Shown: positions 33,488-44,851, counted from the stretch's first letter. The stretch is 64,000 bases of DNA from Entomortierella parvispora (GCA_963573315.1 OY752153.1:620001-684000), one strand, 5' to 3'. A program made the numbers and translations. The notes: generated by a model not told the origin, from the letters alone.

Positions 33488-33630
33488 CAAAGACAGTAGG
33501 CAAAGCATGTTCTACAGGAAGGCAAAGTAGGAAAGCAAAGCACGTTCTACAGGAACACAAAGCATATTCTGCAGGAAGGCAAAGCATAGGCCATAGGCTG
33601 AGGCAAAGCAAAGTATATACTTTGCCCCTC
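33488..33630. repeat. imperfect GGCAAAGC repeats
   Basis: Four or five imperfect units combining AGGCAAAGCA with TTCTACAGGA, ending in GAGGCAAAGCAAAGTATA and a partial inverted copy ACTTTGCC. Lies between two minus-strand genes, about 310 bases upstream of the one starting at 33174. Related to the 13-bp array at 22.1 kb. Confidence 0.7.
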
Positions 33631-33684
33631 TTTATCAAAAAATAAAAATGAAAATGAAAACCTAGCCGTTTCCTCTCGTGTTTC

Positions 33685-34972
33685 TTACTCTTCCTTCAGC
33701 TCATTAACCTCGATCTTTGCCAACATATCCACAGGTCCAACCTTCTTGATGGCCTTGTTCGAAACTGGGCAGCCATAACTAGAAGCCATGATCACGTCCG
33801 ACAGCTTGTAGGGGACAGTTCTCGGTGGCAAGAAATTCAAAAATGACTTTCTCAACCACAAGGCCACGTTAATGATCCCGATCTCGAGCGACGACGGTTT
33901 CTTCATTCCCAATTTTAGATGAAAAGTGCTGCCCATTTGGTACAAGATCACACTGACTCCCATCCTGACCAGTGGTTTAGGCGCCAAATAGTACCACTCA
34001 CCGACCAATTTCGTGATCGAGGCAGTCAAAGCTTGTCCGTCTCTGGTCACCTTGGCCGACTTATCGTCTTCAGTGTAGGACTCGACAAAGGCGTAGCATT
34101 GCTCGAGATTTTCGGGGATATCAGCCAATTCCATACGAACACCGACTCTGTGATAAAACTCCCAGATGGCCTGTTCCTCCTTAGGAGTGATCTTGGCACT
34201 ACCGTAATCATTACAGAACTGGATGGCGTCGACCACTAAACAGCAGAGAACAAAGACGAAATCCACATTTCGAGTCTTGGTTGCGTGTAAACCATGGATC
34301 TTGTTGAGGTGCTGGACCGAGGTTGAGCCGAATTCACTAGTGTGAGTGGGGAGCGTTTGTTGTTGTTTGAAAAATGAAAGATGGATGAGTTTTTGGTCGC
34401 CACTGCGTGGGACAAGAGAGAACGGCGCGTCCTATGAGGCAGGGTACACTTACGAGTCCAGACCAAAGTCCATCCATATATGCATCAGCAGATCCGTATC
34501 TAAGGCTCTCTTGTTTGTCGTACCGATAATCGTTCCGGTATTTCGATATACACCCGCGATGGTTGGGCTAGGAAACAAACAAGAGAAATAATGGAAAATG
34601 TTAGGCCCAGCTCTCGCTTGTAGCAGTGCTGCCAAACCTCCCAGCCACCACTTTGCCTATTCTCCTTTACCTGCAGAAAGTTCGGTAAAAGCAAAAATTC
34701 AAAGCCAAAAACATCTCAAAGGGATGACTATGGCCGACGACTCTTTTGATGATAATATCGGTATCCTCGGGCTTCTTTGGATCCAATCCTGCTAACTGCT
34801 TCTTCCACGATCTGGCAAATCTTTGACGACGCAGGTAGTTGATCGAACCCACCATGGCCACGAATCCTCCCGAGGCTAAAGCATAAGGATGATGCTCCGA
34901 GGTTTGCAACAAGATTGTTTGGGCAGCTCCGGCGGCAGCGAGACCAAGTCGCGTAAAGGATTGAACGTCCAT
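33685..34972 (-). CDS. mpaB/latex-clearing-type oxygenase (DUF2236)
   Basis: Member of the ER-bound oxygenase mpaB / rubber oxygenase family, heme proteins that cleave isoprenoid side chains in characterised cases (mpaB in mycophenolic acid synthesis, Lcp in rubber breakdown). The first exon starts MDVQSFTRLGLAAAGAAQTI and contains a hydrophobic segment (PYALASGGFVAMVGSINYLR), fitting an N-terminal membrane anchor. Later exons: PTIAGVYRNTGTIIGTTNKR, QHLNKIHGLHATKTRNVDFV (the HxxH-like heme region of the family), WEFYHRVGVRMELADIPENL and GEWYYLAPKPLVRMGVS. Stop at 33685. The substrate cannot be read from sequence. It diverges from an FAD monooxygenase 780 bp away. Confidence 0.8.
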
Positions 34973-35754
34973 TTGCACAGGGTAGTTGAGGAGGGGTTGA
35001 AGGTGAGAGTGGGGAAGATGAAGGAAGGAGGAGAAAAAAGAGAGAAGAAGAGGAAGAAGAAAAAGTGAACAGAGAAGTTCGGAGAACGGGAAGAAAAATT
35101 TGAAAATAAGAACAGCAACACGACGAGTGGCGGCGGGATGATATGAGAGCGATGAGCAACGGGAGGAAAGAGGCAAACAAGACTTTGTCCTTCGGACCAT
35201 GTCCTCCATCGAAGACTCCGAAGACTCGGCTTTGTGTAACGGTCAGAAAGGGATTGTGAGGTTGGACAAAATTAACATAAGCAGGATGCAGGGGATACAG
35301 GGGATACAGGGGGTACGACGGAGGATGAAAGAAGCAGAAAGCACGACAAGGGTTCAATAAAGACAGAAAGCCTCCTGCTGTGAGTGCCTTCACTCTACAT
35401 GTACATGTAGATGTAGAGCCAAGGATGGTTCCCCTCGGAGGTCGCTTGGACGAGAAACCCGAAAGAGGATGGATTTGCGTCCAGCCGAGGGCGAATGGCT
35501 GGACGGGACATGGGATGCTCTCAATTTCCACTTGAAAGGACCATGGGCACCAATTACAGCCATGGCTCTCGTCCTTTCCTCTGTGCGACGCGCAAAGTCA
35601 TGTATAGGTCGCACCAAGAAACGAACAACAGGCTTGTCAAAGCAACAAGAACAACCGCGGCTGAACTGCAGGCTAGCTCTGTTTCCTCATCTCCTTTCTC
35701 ATCCCATTCCCTCATTGCCCCCTCTCTTTCCTCCATCTACTCATTCGACATCCC
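34973..35754. promoter_or_regulatory. divergent promoter region, oxygenase / monooxygenase
   Basis: Separates two outward-facing oxygenase genes. Contains a GA-rich stretch (35000-35100), three copies of a GGATACAGG-type unit at 35290-35315, a short inverted repeat CTCTACAT...ATGTAGAG at 35393-35418, and a CT-rich leader (35690-35745) before the plus-strand start. No other gene seen. Confidence 0.45.
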
Positions 35755-37458
35755 ATGTCCACACCAGCACCGCAGAGAGTTCTCATCGCCGGCGCAGGAC
35801 TGGCGGGTCTTTTGCTGGCAATCCTTCTTGAGCGAGCAGGGATCGACTACCATGTTTACGAGAAGCACGAAGAGTTCCGAGCCCTGGGGAGCGTTACCAG
35901 CCTTTCGGCCAACATCATGCCTGTCTTCGACCAACTTGGCTTGCTGGGCGAGCTTCAAGAGATCTCGCTGGTCATGTCCGAGATCAATGTCTACAACCCC
36001 AAAATGACCAGGGTTGGGCATATCAACGTTCATATTCAAAAGGAGAAGTAAGGTCGATTGTCCATCTTTTTTAAAGGCTGGTTGTCTACTGAAGTTAACA
36101 AATCCATCTGTCTGATTTGCACCAGGTCTGGATACGATGTTTTGATGATGTGGCGAAGGGACCTGCACAACCTGCTCGTGAGTCATGTGCCAAAGGAGAA
36201 AATCACTCTCGATCAAAAGATCGTTTCTGTGGAGCAGACAAAGTCGGATGTTACGATCGTCTGTGTGGATGGTAAGAGACACCAAGGAGCTCTTCTGGTG
36301 GGAGCCGATGGTGCTTACAGTTCTGTGCGCAAGAGTATCTTCAACACTCTTGCGAAGGCAAATAAGCTGGACAAAGATGACATGACTCCAATGAAGGCCA
36401 CCCATATTGCCATCCTGGGAGCGACCGAAACCGTTGACAAGACACAATTCCCCTGGGCCCATGAAGAAAAGAGCTCTATGGAATGCTACCTTGGAGAAAA
36501 CTCAAAACATACGGTATTTTACGAAGCTTGTGAATGACCCTTGTCTTTCTCCTGGACGATGCTTTTGGCCGACGTATTCACTTTCTCTCCCTTGCTCCGA
36601 TCATAATGTAGTGGCGCCTTTTTAATATCCGAGGAGGCAAGATCTGCTGGTCAATCTCGTTTCAAATGGAACCCACTGCGTTTGACGACAAGGAAATGAG
36701 CCAGCTGTCAGAGTGGGATCGTCAGTCATTCAACCCAGACTCTGAGAAATGGCGCGACTATCCAACCAGGATCGGAGGCTCGATGGCGGATCTGATCAAC
36801 CTCACCCCAGCCGATTCAATCTCCAAGGTCATGTTTGAGGAAAAGCTCTTTGAGACTTGGTATCATGGACGAGTGGTCTTGATCGGTGACGCCTGTCACA
36901 AGATGCTTCCCAGCGCTGGAAGAGGTGCGCTCAATGCCATGCTGGACTCTGTAGTCGTAGCCAATGTGATCTATGAGATGACCTCCTTCTCAAATCTGGA
37001 CCAAATTCAAAAAGGATTCAAGAGCTACTACATGGAGCGGTATCCACATGCCGCGTCTGAAATCTCATCTAGTAAACAGATGGCGCGAGTCACCTCTGGA
37101 GCTGTAAGACACCCTCCTGCGCTTGATCTTTTTATCTTTGATTTTCCATCAAGTAGATACTGACCATCCATATCTGTCTTTCCACTCTTAGACACTGCTC
37201 GATAGATTGACACGCAAGTATGTTTTAAACCTGATGCCCAAATGGGTTCACCGCAAGACCGCTGAGGATGCAGTACGATTCAGACCTCAGGCCTCGTTCT
37301 TACCCCAGGTCGGAAGCAAAGGAACCGAGCCTGCCCTGCCTCAGAAAATATCTAAAAAATACAAAGGTCCTCGTATGATCGTTGAGAGTCCGAGCGACAG
37401 CCAAAATGAGAAACTCGTCAAGCCGACGTCTGGAGACTCCAAAGTAGTAGCCGTTTAA
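35755..37458 (+). CDS. FAD-dependent monooxygenase (UbiH/salicylate hydroxylase type)
   Basis: Group A flavin monooxygenase, NAD(P)H-dependent aromatic hydroxylation being the typical reaction. Exons 35755-36047, 36126-36513, 36612-37103, 37192-37458 are in phase and give 479 residues. Motifs: FAD-binding GxGxxG in VLIAGAGLAGLLLAILLERA, the DG motif in LLVGADGAYSSVR, and the GD motif in VVLIGDACHKMLPSAGRGAL with N and D following. The N-terminus and domain order match the second monooxygenase at 55.7 kb; this copy lacks that one's long tail. A polar C-terminal extension of about 80 residues follows the last helix. Substrate unknown. Confidence 0.9.
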
Positions 37459-37599
37459 GAATGTGGTTATTTGGAAATAAAAGTCCTGTTTGACTCAATT
37501 CTCATGCCTTGCCCAGCACAACGGATCTCACTGCGAACTGGTCTAGACACAGGCCCTTATATTCGCAATTGACGTTTAAATTTAATTAAAAAAAATGCT

Positions 37600-39100
37600 C
37601 TATTGGAATGCGACGTCAAACTTCTTGGCCTCCTTCGCTCCACCACCTGAGAATCCTGATCCTTCACTAGTCAACGAGACGATATCCTTGTCCTTTGTCT
37701 TTTTCCCGCAGGTTTGACACTTGCCTTCCTTCTTGATAAATTGCTTACAGCAGTTATCGCAGTAAACATGGCCGCAATTACGAAGAATCGACATCTTGGT
37801 CGTGTTTGTGAACCCTTTGCGACAGATCGGGCAAATGGCCGACTTTTTCGCCAGTTTAGGGTCTGATCCATCATGGTCATCAATGGCAGTTTCGAACTGG
37901 ACTGTGATCAAGTTCTTCAAACTAAAGAAGAAATGGGCGATATGAAAAGATTGGTGTATAAGTATCTAGCGCCCGTCGTAGGTATATACTGAATGTTCTT
38001 AATCTCCTGGCTTACCTCAACTTGTGCTCTTCCTCGCTGGCTGTACACATAGTATGATGCTTTGTCGCCTTGAACTCTGTCTTTCTGTTGGATGGAGTGA
38101 GAGAAGGCTAAAAAGAGATGGTTGAAGGAGAGAGTCCGCGTTAGATCCAAAATTATAACTCCAGATCGTAATCGAGCACAGTCATTAACGTCGCTAGCCC
38201 TAATTACCACCCAGAAACTTGGCAGGACGGGCTTTTTGGCTTTTTCCTAATTGCATTTGGTTGAACATAGTGAGGTGGTCAGCGTTCCGATCCGTAGACA
38301 ACACCCGTTATTCTCTTTTTTTTTACCCAGATCCAAACAAGGATCGATCCCATCATAACGTTACCTCCGCCTCGAGCGCTTTTGCGACCTCAATTCGCTC
38401 CTGTTTTGACAACTTTTCCAGTTCCTCTTCATCCAGTTCAAATGGCCTCTTCTTTGACAGCACTGTTGATGGTGTTGACGGTGATGAAGAATTGGACTGC
38501 ACAATTGGAGAATCGGGGACCTTTGCACTCTCCGCAGCCTGTCCACGGATAGTCTTGGACTTTGAAAGAACACCCATTTGGCTCCTTTCAAACTCGTTCA
38601 AGATGACTTGCTGTGCGATCGCCTCCTTGAGTTCCTGCTCCTTCTCCTCCTGTGCCTGGAAGAGTTCTAATTGTTTGGCTTGACGTGCAATCTCGGCCTT
38701 TTGAGCCAGCAAGTTCTCGAATATACACTCCTTGCAAGACAAATGGCCCTCAGGACAGCAGACTGGGTCGCGAGCAGTCTGGAGACAAAGATAACAGGCA
38801 TCATAGTCCCTCATCGAGTCTCGCCCAAGACGTTGCTATATAGTAGAATTGCACCAAAATTAAAAAAATAAAAATAAAAAAAAACCCCTCTGAAGTCAGT
38901 CCTTGCATTGACTGCATTGACTGGCATTAACTTGGAATCAAGAGTCATTCATTCCAGTATCCATTGCAGTCCCGAGAAACTGACGACCGGTTGAGTGGAG
39001 GGGAGGCGATCCGTACCTTCTTGGTGCCATAATCGAGCATCTGCATCTCTGCATATGTGAAATGGCCTCTGGCCGTGTTGTTCTTTGAATGGCGCGACAT
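37600..39100 (-). CDS. NOSIP: NOSIP-type U-box E3 ligase / splicing-associated protein
   Basis: NOSIP family proteins carry a split U-box and act as ubiquitin ligases; they are also found with spliceosomes. Exon 1 (39100 to about 39018) gives MSRHSKNNTARGHFTYAEMQ, the family N-terminus, then a GTACGG donor. Exon 2 has DYDACYLCLQTARDPVCCPE and CKECIFENLLAQKAEIARQ, then a coiled coil, ending at a GTAACG donor near 38363. A middle exon (near 38080-38030) encodes KDRVQGDKASYYVYSQRGRA. The last exon has ICPICRKGFTNTTKMSILRN, CGHVYCDNCCKQFI and CQTCGKKTKDKDIVSLTSEG, corresponding to the C-terminal half of the split domain. The last exon retains more zinc-type cysteines than animal NOSIP shows. Stop at 37600. 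Confidence 0.88.
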
Positions 39101-39503
39101 TGTGGGTCACCCTTTTGTCCTGGTATGTCTATCAAGAGTTGAGTCCGTCTTCTTCTTCCGGCTATGCGGCTGTCCGTGGCGGTGGCTGGAGGTGTCGAGG
39201 AGGTGGAGGATGCAAACGCAAGGCAAGGCAATGGAACGCATGCCAAAAGTGATCGCATAAAGACAGAAGTGGAAGCAGTATATTGCTAAGCCACCAGACC
39301 TGATCGTGTGCTCTGCGCCCTCTGTTCGTCGCATGCATCTAAACTTCTCTCTCTGTCATCGCAACGGCACCGAATCGCAGCAAGCCAGAAGCTCCATCGA
39401 CATCAACACATTACCGAGCTTAACCCTACAGGAAGACCCCATTTTCTTTTTTGTTTAATTTTACGCGAGCTGAAATCAGGACCATCCATCGACCCTTCTG
39501 AGA
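39101..39503. promoter_or_regulatory. bidirectional promoter, NOSIP / PPIL4
   Basis: 403 bp between the start codons of two divergent genes for splicing-associated proteins. No TATA box was seen on either side, as is common for housekeeping promoters. Confidence 0.5.
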
Positions 39504-40940
39504 ATGAGTGTCTTGATCGAGACATCCGTTGGCGACATTGTCATTGACCTCTACACCAAGGAGGCGCCTACAACCTGCCTCAACTTCCTCAAGCTGTGCA
39601 AGGTCAAATACTACAACTTTTGCTGCTTCCATAATGTGCAGCGCGACTTTATGATCCAAACCGGCGACCCAACCGCCACCGGTCAAGGAGGCGAATCCAT
39701 CTACAGTCTCCTCGAGAACTCTTCTTCCTCCCAACGTTACCTTCCAGCCGAGATCCACCCGAAACTAAAGCACCGCGAAAAGGGAACCGTCTCCATGGCC
39801 ATTGCTGGAGCAAAGACTGGAGCGAACCAGGACTTGAATCGAACCGTTGGAGGTGGAGGAGGATCCGACACCGGTGTTATTGGATCCCAGTTCTTTATCA
39901 CCATGGCCGACAACCTGGATTATCTCGATGGACGGTATACAGTCTTTGGCAAGATTGCAGAAGGCTTGGATGTACTGGAAAAAATCAACGGGACTTACAC
40001 GGACTCCAACTTCAGACCCTTCAAGGATATTCGAATCAAACATACCATCGTCCTGGACGACCCCTTCCCGGATCCAAAGGGCCTTCAGGTCCCAGACGAA
40101 TCTCCTTTACCAACTCAGGCCATGTTGGACACTGTACGAATCGGAGAAGATGAAGAGATTGAATCACTTTTGCCACCCGAGGAAGAAGAAAGGATCCGGA
40201 GGCAGAAAGAAGCCCAAGCTCGGGCATTGACTTTGGAGATGGTGGGAGATTTGCCATTTGCAGAGATCAAACCCCCAGAGAACGTGTTGTTTGTGGCCCA
40301 GTTAAATCCAGCGACTCGGTCAGAGGATCTCGAACTGATTTTCTCGCGCTTTGGATTGATTCTGAGCTGTGAAGTGATTCGGGACAAGAAGACGGGCGAT
40401 TCCCTCTGCTATGCGTTCATTGAGTTTGAAAAGGAGGAAGAGTGTTCAGAGGCTTACTTCAAGATGAACAAGGTCTTGATCGATGACAGGAGAATTCATG
40501 TGGACTTTTCACAGAGTGTCAGCAAGTTGCACAAGGACTGGATGGTGAAAAAGATTGGCGCCAAGAGAGATGGTGTCGCTGCAGATCTGAATCTGGAACA
40601 ACGGTCCAGGTACAGGGATGATAACTCTGCGGGACGGAAACAAGGATCTGGATACGACTATGTCTTTGAAGAGTCCTCGCGTTCTTCGTCAAGGAAAGAA
40701 CCTCGCCGAGATGACAGAGATCGAGATAGCAGAGATAGCCATAGAAACAGGGATCGGGACTCTGGTAGACGCCAAGAGAGCAGTAGTCATCGTAGTCGAC
40801 GGGACCCATCTCCACGTCGAAAGCGCTCGCGTTCGCGCTCAGCAAGTCCGCGCAGACGGTCAGAAGGAGGCGATCGGGAGAGGGACCGCGATAGAAGTAG
40901 ACAGTACGATCGTGATCGCAAAGGGTCAAGCTATCGCTGA
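39504..40940 (+). CDS. PPIL4: cyclophilin with RRM and RS tail (PPIL4 type)
   Basis: Peptidyl-prolyl isomerase of the nuclear, spliceosome-linked PPIL4/Cyp6 class. 478 residues in one exon. Residues 1-170 are the cyclophilin fold ([77 protein letters not shown]). A linker follows, then an RRM at about 255-335 ([40 protein letters not shown]), and then a charged Arg/Ser/Asp tail with RSR and RDRDRD runs from about 385. Order and length match PPIL4. Intronless, unlike most neighbours. Confidence 0.95.
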   Translation: MSVLIETSVGDIVIDLYTKEAPTTCLNFLKLCKVKYYNFCCFHNVQRDFMIQTGDPTATGQGGESIYSLLENSSSSQRYLPAEIHPKLKHREKGTVSMAIAGAKTGANQDLNRTVGGGGGSDTGVIGSQFFITMADNLDYLDGRYTVFGKIAEGLDVLEKINGTYTDSNFRPFKDIRIKHTIVLDDPFPDPKGLQVPDESPLPTQAMLDTVRIGEDEEIESLLPPEEEERIRRQKEAQARALTLEMVGDLPFAEIKPPENVLFVAQLNPATRSEDLELIFSRFGLILSCEVIRDKKTGDSLCYAFIEFEKEEECSEAYFKMNKVLIDDRRIHVDFSQSVSKLHKDWMVKKIGAKRDGVAADLNLEQRSRYRDDNSAGRKQGSGYDYVFEESSRSSSRKEPRRDDRDRDSRDSHRNRDRDSGRRQESSSHRSRRDPSPRRKRSRSRSASPRRRSEGGDRERDRDRSRQYDRDRKGSSYR

Positions 40941-41421
40941 GTATCTTTGTTCACTAAATGACAATCAAAAAGACAAATCGGCCATTGATTGACTTCATGC
41001 ATGCAAGAACTCCCCCCCTGTTTGGGTCTTGACATTCAGTATCGAGCAAGATGCAGAACTCTTGGGGGTCATTGCTGGCTAAACTCTTTAATCGTTGGCC
41101 GAATTCGGTCACGACAGCGCTTTCGAAGGGGGGCCACCAGTTTCATCTGGTACCCTTGAGGTCGCATTTCATATCTGTGCACACATCAACGGGGACAAAA
41201 AAAATGCATGAAAACTAGGAGAACGCCGAGAAAGTAACGAGACATGGCAAAGTAATGGTAAACTCTGTCGACGGTGAGTGGACATGCATTCCATGGCAGA
41301 AGATTGAATTTAGCAGAGAAGGAAATGGCGTTCAGTAGATGCGAATGAAGCAATGCTTGCGAATGTGCCGAGAAGGCAAACAAAGAATAGGCCTCCGACG
41401 CTCAATTGCTCTGCTCAAGGT
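40941..41421. other. intergenic between convergent genes
   Basis: Terminator region of the PPIL4-like gene (+) and the broken F-box gene (-). No coding region or repeat supported. Confidence 0.5.
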
Positions 41422-42260
41422 CTATTCAGTAGCTTGATACAAGTATCGGCACCGGAATTCGCATAATCTATCGACCGTCTTCTTGACCTCCTTGGATAGG
41501 GTCTTTTGCAGACGAGAAGCACTCAAACACATCTCCCAACCGTACCTGCATCCACTCGATTGGCAAATATCTCCTTCAGAGCACACCTTGATCATGACGT
41601 CGTTCGGATCATGTTCGTATTTGCATAGGAGGTTGTTGATATCGTCGACCGACATGCAGTAGTTGGCAGCAAAGCCCTCACCCCGAAGAGGCTGTCCTTC
41701 CTGAACGAGGGCCGGGACAGATTCTGAGTAGAAACGATAGTGTGATAGACGACATGGGTGACACATTCGAATAAAACATGATGTGGCCGTCGCTGTCTCC
41801 CATCTGTTACGATATTCTGACACCCTGATCCATGGGTCATTTCGACTGGCAGAGGTCTTTTTGCTAGATCGTTGTGGTGAGGGGAAGGAACGGCATACTG
41901 GAAGCACTCTTCACAGATCCAGCTGCTCACTGCGCACAAGTACAGCATTCGGCTTCTATTCACCGAAATAATATGCAACGGCTTTGCTGGATGCTCAAAA
42001 CCTACAGTTCGCTGGAGTATTTTGGACCAAACGATCGATGAAGATGTCAAGTCATAGAATGACCTGCAAACTCTTGACAACTTTGCGATCTGAGAGGGAT
42101 ACAGAAACGTCATGATGTGGTGCCAAACCTCATCTGGCAAGCGATCGTTGAGGTCTAGGAAATGATGTCCAGCCGGTTCTTGAGGTCTTTGCAGAGGAGT
42201 TTTCTCTTTAAAAGTTTCATTGAGAGGTTCTGTATTGTGTTCATCGCTCTCGGAGCACAT
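41422..42260 (-). pseudogene. F-box protein, frameshifted member of a tandem trio
   Basis: Starts at 42260 (MCSESDEHNTEPLNETFKEK). An F-box follows (LNDRLPDEVWHHIMTFLYPS, QIAKLSRVCRSFYDL), then MLYLCAVSSWICEECFQYAV as in its neighbours. The frame then departs from homology after about LAKRPLPVEMTHG. A second frame, ending at 41422, takes over with FIRMCHPCRLSHYRFYSESV and a C-terminal domain. Both frames are open over 41780-41870, so a one- or two-base indel there, or an intron I cannot see, separates the halves. The gene looks recently broken, or the base call is wrong at that point. Confidence 0.65.
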
Positions 42261-42464
42261 GTTGCGCGGGTTGAAGGAGAGGGCAGAAGGAGATGAAGAA
42301 AGGAGGGATGGTATGTAAAAACGATGGGCGAAGCAAATCACCCCACGGTGGCTTTGAGAGCCCTCTGGTCAACACCCTTCTGACTTTTTGGCGCAAGCAG
42401 ACAAGGTCTACGCCGCGTTTATTTCCCCCCCAATGGATACAATGGACCACCTGGTGCTTTAACT

Positions 42465-43475
42465 TCACAACTGGCGATACGCGTCGATTCTATCCTCAGT
42501 TCTCTGCTCCTGGCCAACCATTAGGGACGGTTGATTAAAGACGGCCATGCCCACTTCTCCACCATGCTTGTGCCGACTGAGCCTGAACGCAGCTTCCTCC
42601 GAATACACCGTGCTTTGATAGCCAAAGCTTTCCAATTGAACCCTTGAGGGAAGTGTATAGACTTCATGGACAGTCAAATTGTAGGTCTCTTGAATTAGCT
42701 GGAATGACCGATATTTTCCCAGCACATGCACCGGAATTGCCTCTGGATGGTCAAGGTAATGTATCTGACGGCAGGGAAGACACAGTCGGATACTCCAAGT
42801 TTTGTTGATCGGCTCCCCGACAACTGTGACCGACTGCTTCCTGTCGTTGTCAATGCCTTGGAGCAAGCTGTTGCTATTGCGCCCATGGGTGGGGCCGTTT
42901 CCGTTACTGGTAGGTTCGTTGGAAGTGGTTGTGACGTCAGGTTTGCTGTTTATGGCACTGCCTTGTTTGCGGCCTCGGCGGCGAAGGACAGAATTTGGAA
43001 TCAAGACCGGTAAGGGTCTAGCCGCTCGATCATTGACTAAACGGGAAGGGACTGAATAGATCAGGCACTGTTCACATACCCGGCCACTGACTGCACACAT
43101 GTAAAGCATGTAGCTCGTTGACTCCGGGGTTGCAGGTAAAGTATCCAGCAGGACGTCCGGACCAAAGGCGATCCTGAACCAACGGGACCAGACGATTGAG
43201 GCTCCAATAAGAGAGTGGAGGGTCCTGCTGGCTCTGGATAATCGCACAATCTGGGAAGGATAGAGAAAGGTCAAAACATGCTCCCAGATCTCAAAAGGTA
43301 GACGCTTGTCTACCCCGCGATTTTGATTTCGCGAAGAGGCTCGTAGAGCTGCTAGAGTCACATTCGTGGCTGCAAGGGCCTCGCTCGTGGCTGCAGACGT
43401 GATTTGGAGTTGCCGAATGGTCTTCAATAGCTCATTGATGAGGGCACTGTTGCTGTCTAGCTCGAGCGGCGCCAT
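42465..43475 (-). CDS. F-box protein, tandem family member 2
   Basis: 336 residues, one exon. N-terminal helix (SALINELLKTIRQLQITSAA) then an F-box (KRLPFEIWEHVLTFLYPSQI, VRLSRASRTLHSLIGASIVW). F-boxes bind Skp1 in SCF ubiquitin ligases. The rest is a family-specific domain with two CxxC pairs (VCEQCLIYSVPS and RLCLPCRQIHY) spaced about 110 residues apart, probably one zinc site; the stretch between is variable and Asn/Gly-rich. Shares FGPD.LLDTLPATPES-like sequence with member 3. No leucine-rich or WD substrate-binding repeats are seen. Confidence 0.85.
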   Translation of the reverse strand: MAPLELDSNSALINELLKTIRQLQITSAATSEALAATNVTLAALRASSRNQNRGVDKRLPFEIWEHVLTFLYPSQIVRLSRASRTLHSLIGASIVWSRWFRIAFGPDVLLDTLPATPESTSYMLYMCAVSGRVCEQCLIYSVPSRLVNDRAARPLPVLIPNSVLRRRGRKQGSAINSKPDVTTTSNEPTSNGNGPTHGRNSNSLLQGIDNDRKQSVTVVGEPINKTWSIRLCLPCRQIHYLDHPEAIPVHVLGKYRSFQLIQETYNLTVHEVYTLPSRVQLESFGYQSTVYSEEAAFRLSRHKHGGEVGMAVFNQPSLMVGQEQRTEDRIDAYRQL

Positions 43476-43861
43476 TAGCGTATCAGTAGAGGGCTTTAGT
43501 CGAGTGAGGCAAATGGATGTGCTTGGAAGTGAATAAGAGAGTCAGGGGGAAAGAAGTGTTGGAAGCAGAGAAAAGCATGAGCACACCTCTCACGCTCTTG
43601 TGAGGGAAGAGGGAGGAGTGGCTTGTTTTGTGTGGGTCCTTTCTCTCTCTAAAAATAGGAGCGCGTTCGCGTCGACGGCGCGATGGAGGGGTTTGACCTG
43701 GGGATGCCTTCAAAAATACTTATAGATTGCTGCCGAAAGCCCAGCCATGGTGGAGAAATGGGGTGAAGTAAAGCAAAGCTGAACGTGTGCGACGGACCCG
43801 AACGGAGCGACTCTTTATTTCTCGTTGATTCCTGGGGCGAGGGCGGGTTTTTCATCGTCTC
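43476..43861. other. promoter region of F-box member 2
   Basis: 386 bp between F-box members 2 and 3. Contains GTAAAGCAAAGC at about 43768, a variant of the GGCAAAGC motif found in other promoters of the window. No gene. Confidence 0.4.
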
Positions 43862-44791
43862 TTACATATGGCAATAATCATCTATTCTCTCGTCGGTTCT
43901 CTTTTGCTCCTCCTGTTCCTTCCACAATATCTTGTTATTATTGCTATAGAACGCAACTCCAGCGTTTCCTCCAACTTTGTGACGATAAAGTGTATACGCT
44001 TCTTTCACCGAGTACTCAACATCGTAGTGGGAGCGTCGAGCGGGCAACGAATCGATCTCAGATTGCGTCAAACGGAAGTCCGTGCGGATGCTGTGGGCAG
44101 AAACGTACTGATTCGTGATATTGGTGGGAACTGGTTCATCATAATGCAGGTAGAGTTCCTGACGGCAAGGCAGACACATCCGCACGGTCCATCTCGCATT
44201 GACAGGCTCTCCGTGAATCACATGACGATGTCCAGCAAGAGCACCAGGAGAAACGTCAACAACCTGGCCGACACCGATGAACCTGCTGTTTCTATTGCTT
44301 CCATTGTTTTTGACCGGCGGACCTTGTCGATTGTTAAGACGAAATAGGATGTCTGGGACCAATATAGCCAAAGGCCTCGCCGAGATCGTGGCTAGGTGTT
44401 GGGAAGGAATGGAATGGACCCAGCATTGTTCACAGACTCGAGTACTCACGGCGCACATGTATAACATGTAACTCTTCGACTCGCGGGTCGCCGGTAAAGT
44501 ATACAACGACGCATCCGGTCCAAAGGCCTTGCGGAACATCTTGGACCAGAGCGACGAGGCCGCAATAATCTCATACATCGCTTTGTTGACTTTGGAGAGC
44601 CTCGTAATCTGGGAAGGATATAAGTAGCTCAGGATCTGCTCCCAAACCTCAAAGGGTAGTAGCTTGTCGATGCCCTGACTCTGTCTACGAACTTGTAGGC
44701 GAGAGTGAGGTAAACCGGCGGCGATAGCAAGTCGCAGCTCTTGCATTGTTGCCAGCAGTTCCTGGATAACGATATCGTTCTCGGGCGCCAT
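43862..44791 (-). CDS. F-box protein, tandem family member 3
   Basis: 309 residues, one exon, starting MAPENDIVIQELLATMQELR. F-box at about 58-100 (KLLPFEVWEQILSYLYPSQI, TRLSKVNKAMYEIIAASSLW), then FGPDASLYTLPATRESKSYM, a CxxC pair in RVCEQCWVHSIPSQH and another in RMCLPCRQELYLHY. Same layout as member 2, with a shorter variable middle. It ends in RTDERIDDYCHM, like members 1-2 in having a helical end (member 2: RTEDRIDAYRQL). Confidence 0.85.
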   Translation of the reverse strand: MAPENDIVIQELLATMQELRLAIAAGLPHSRLQVRRQSQGIDKLLPFEVWEQILSYLYPSQITRLSKVNKAMYEIIAASSLWSKMFRKAFGPDASLYTLPATRESKSYMLYMCAVSTRVCEQCWVHSIPSQHLATISARPLAILVPDILFRLNNRQGPPVKNNGSNRNSRFIGVGQVVDVSPGALAGHRHVIHGEPVNARWTVRMCLPCRQELYLHYDEPVPTNITNQYVSAHSIRTDFRLTQSEIDSLPARRSHYDVEYSVKEAYTLYRHKVGGNAGVAFYSNNNKILWKEQEEQKRTDERIDDYCHM

Positions 44792-44850
44792 TGTGTTGTG
44801 ATGGAAGGATGATTAGAAAAAGAAAAGGAAGAAAGAAAAAAACCATTTCC

Positions 44851-44851
44851 T

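Noticed and set aside
42726-43059. Plus-strand frames over F-box member 2
   Set aside because: Shadow frames; the minus strand has the F-box and CxxC motifs.
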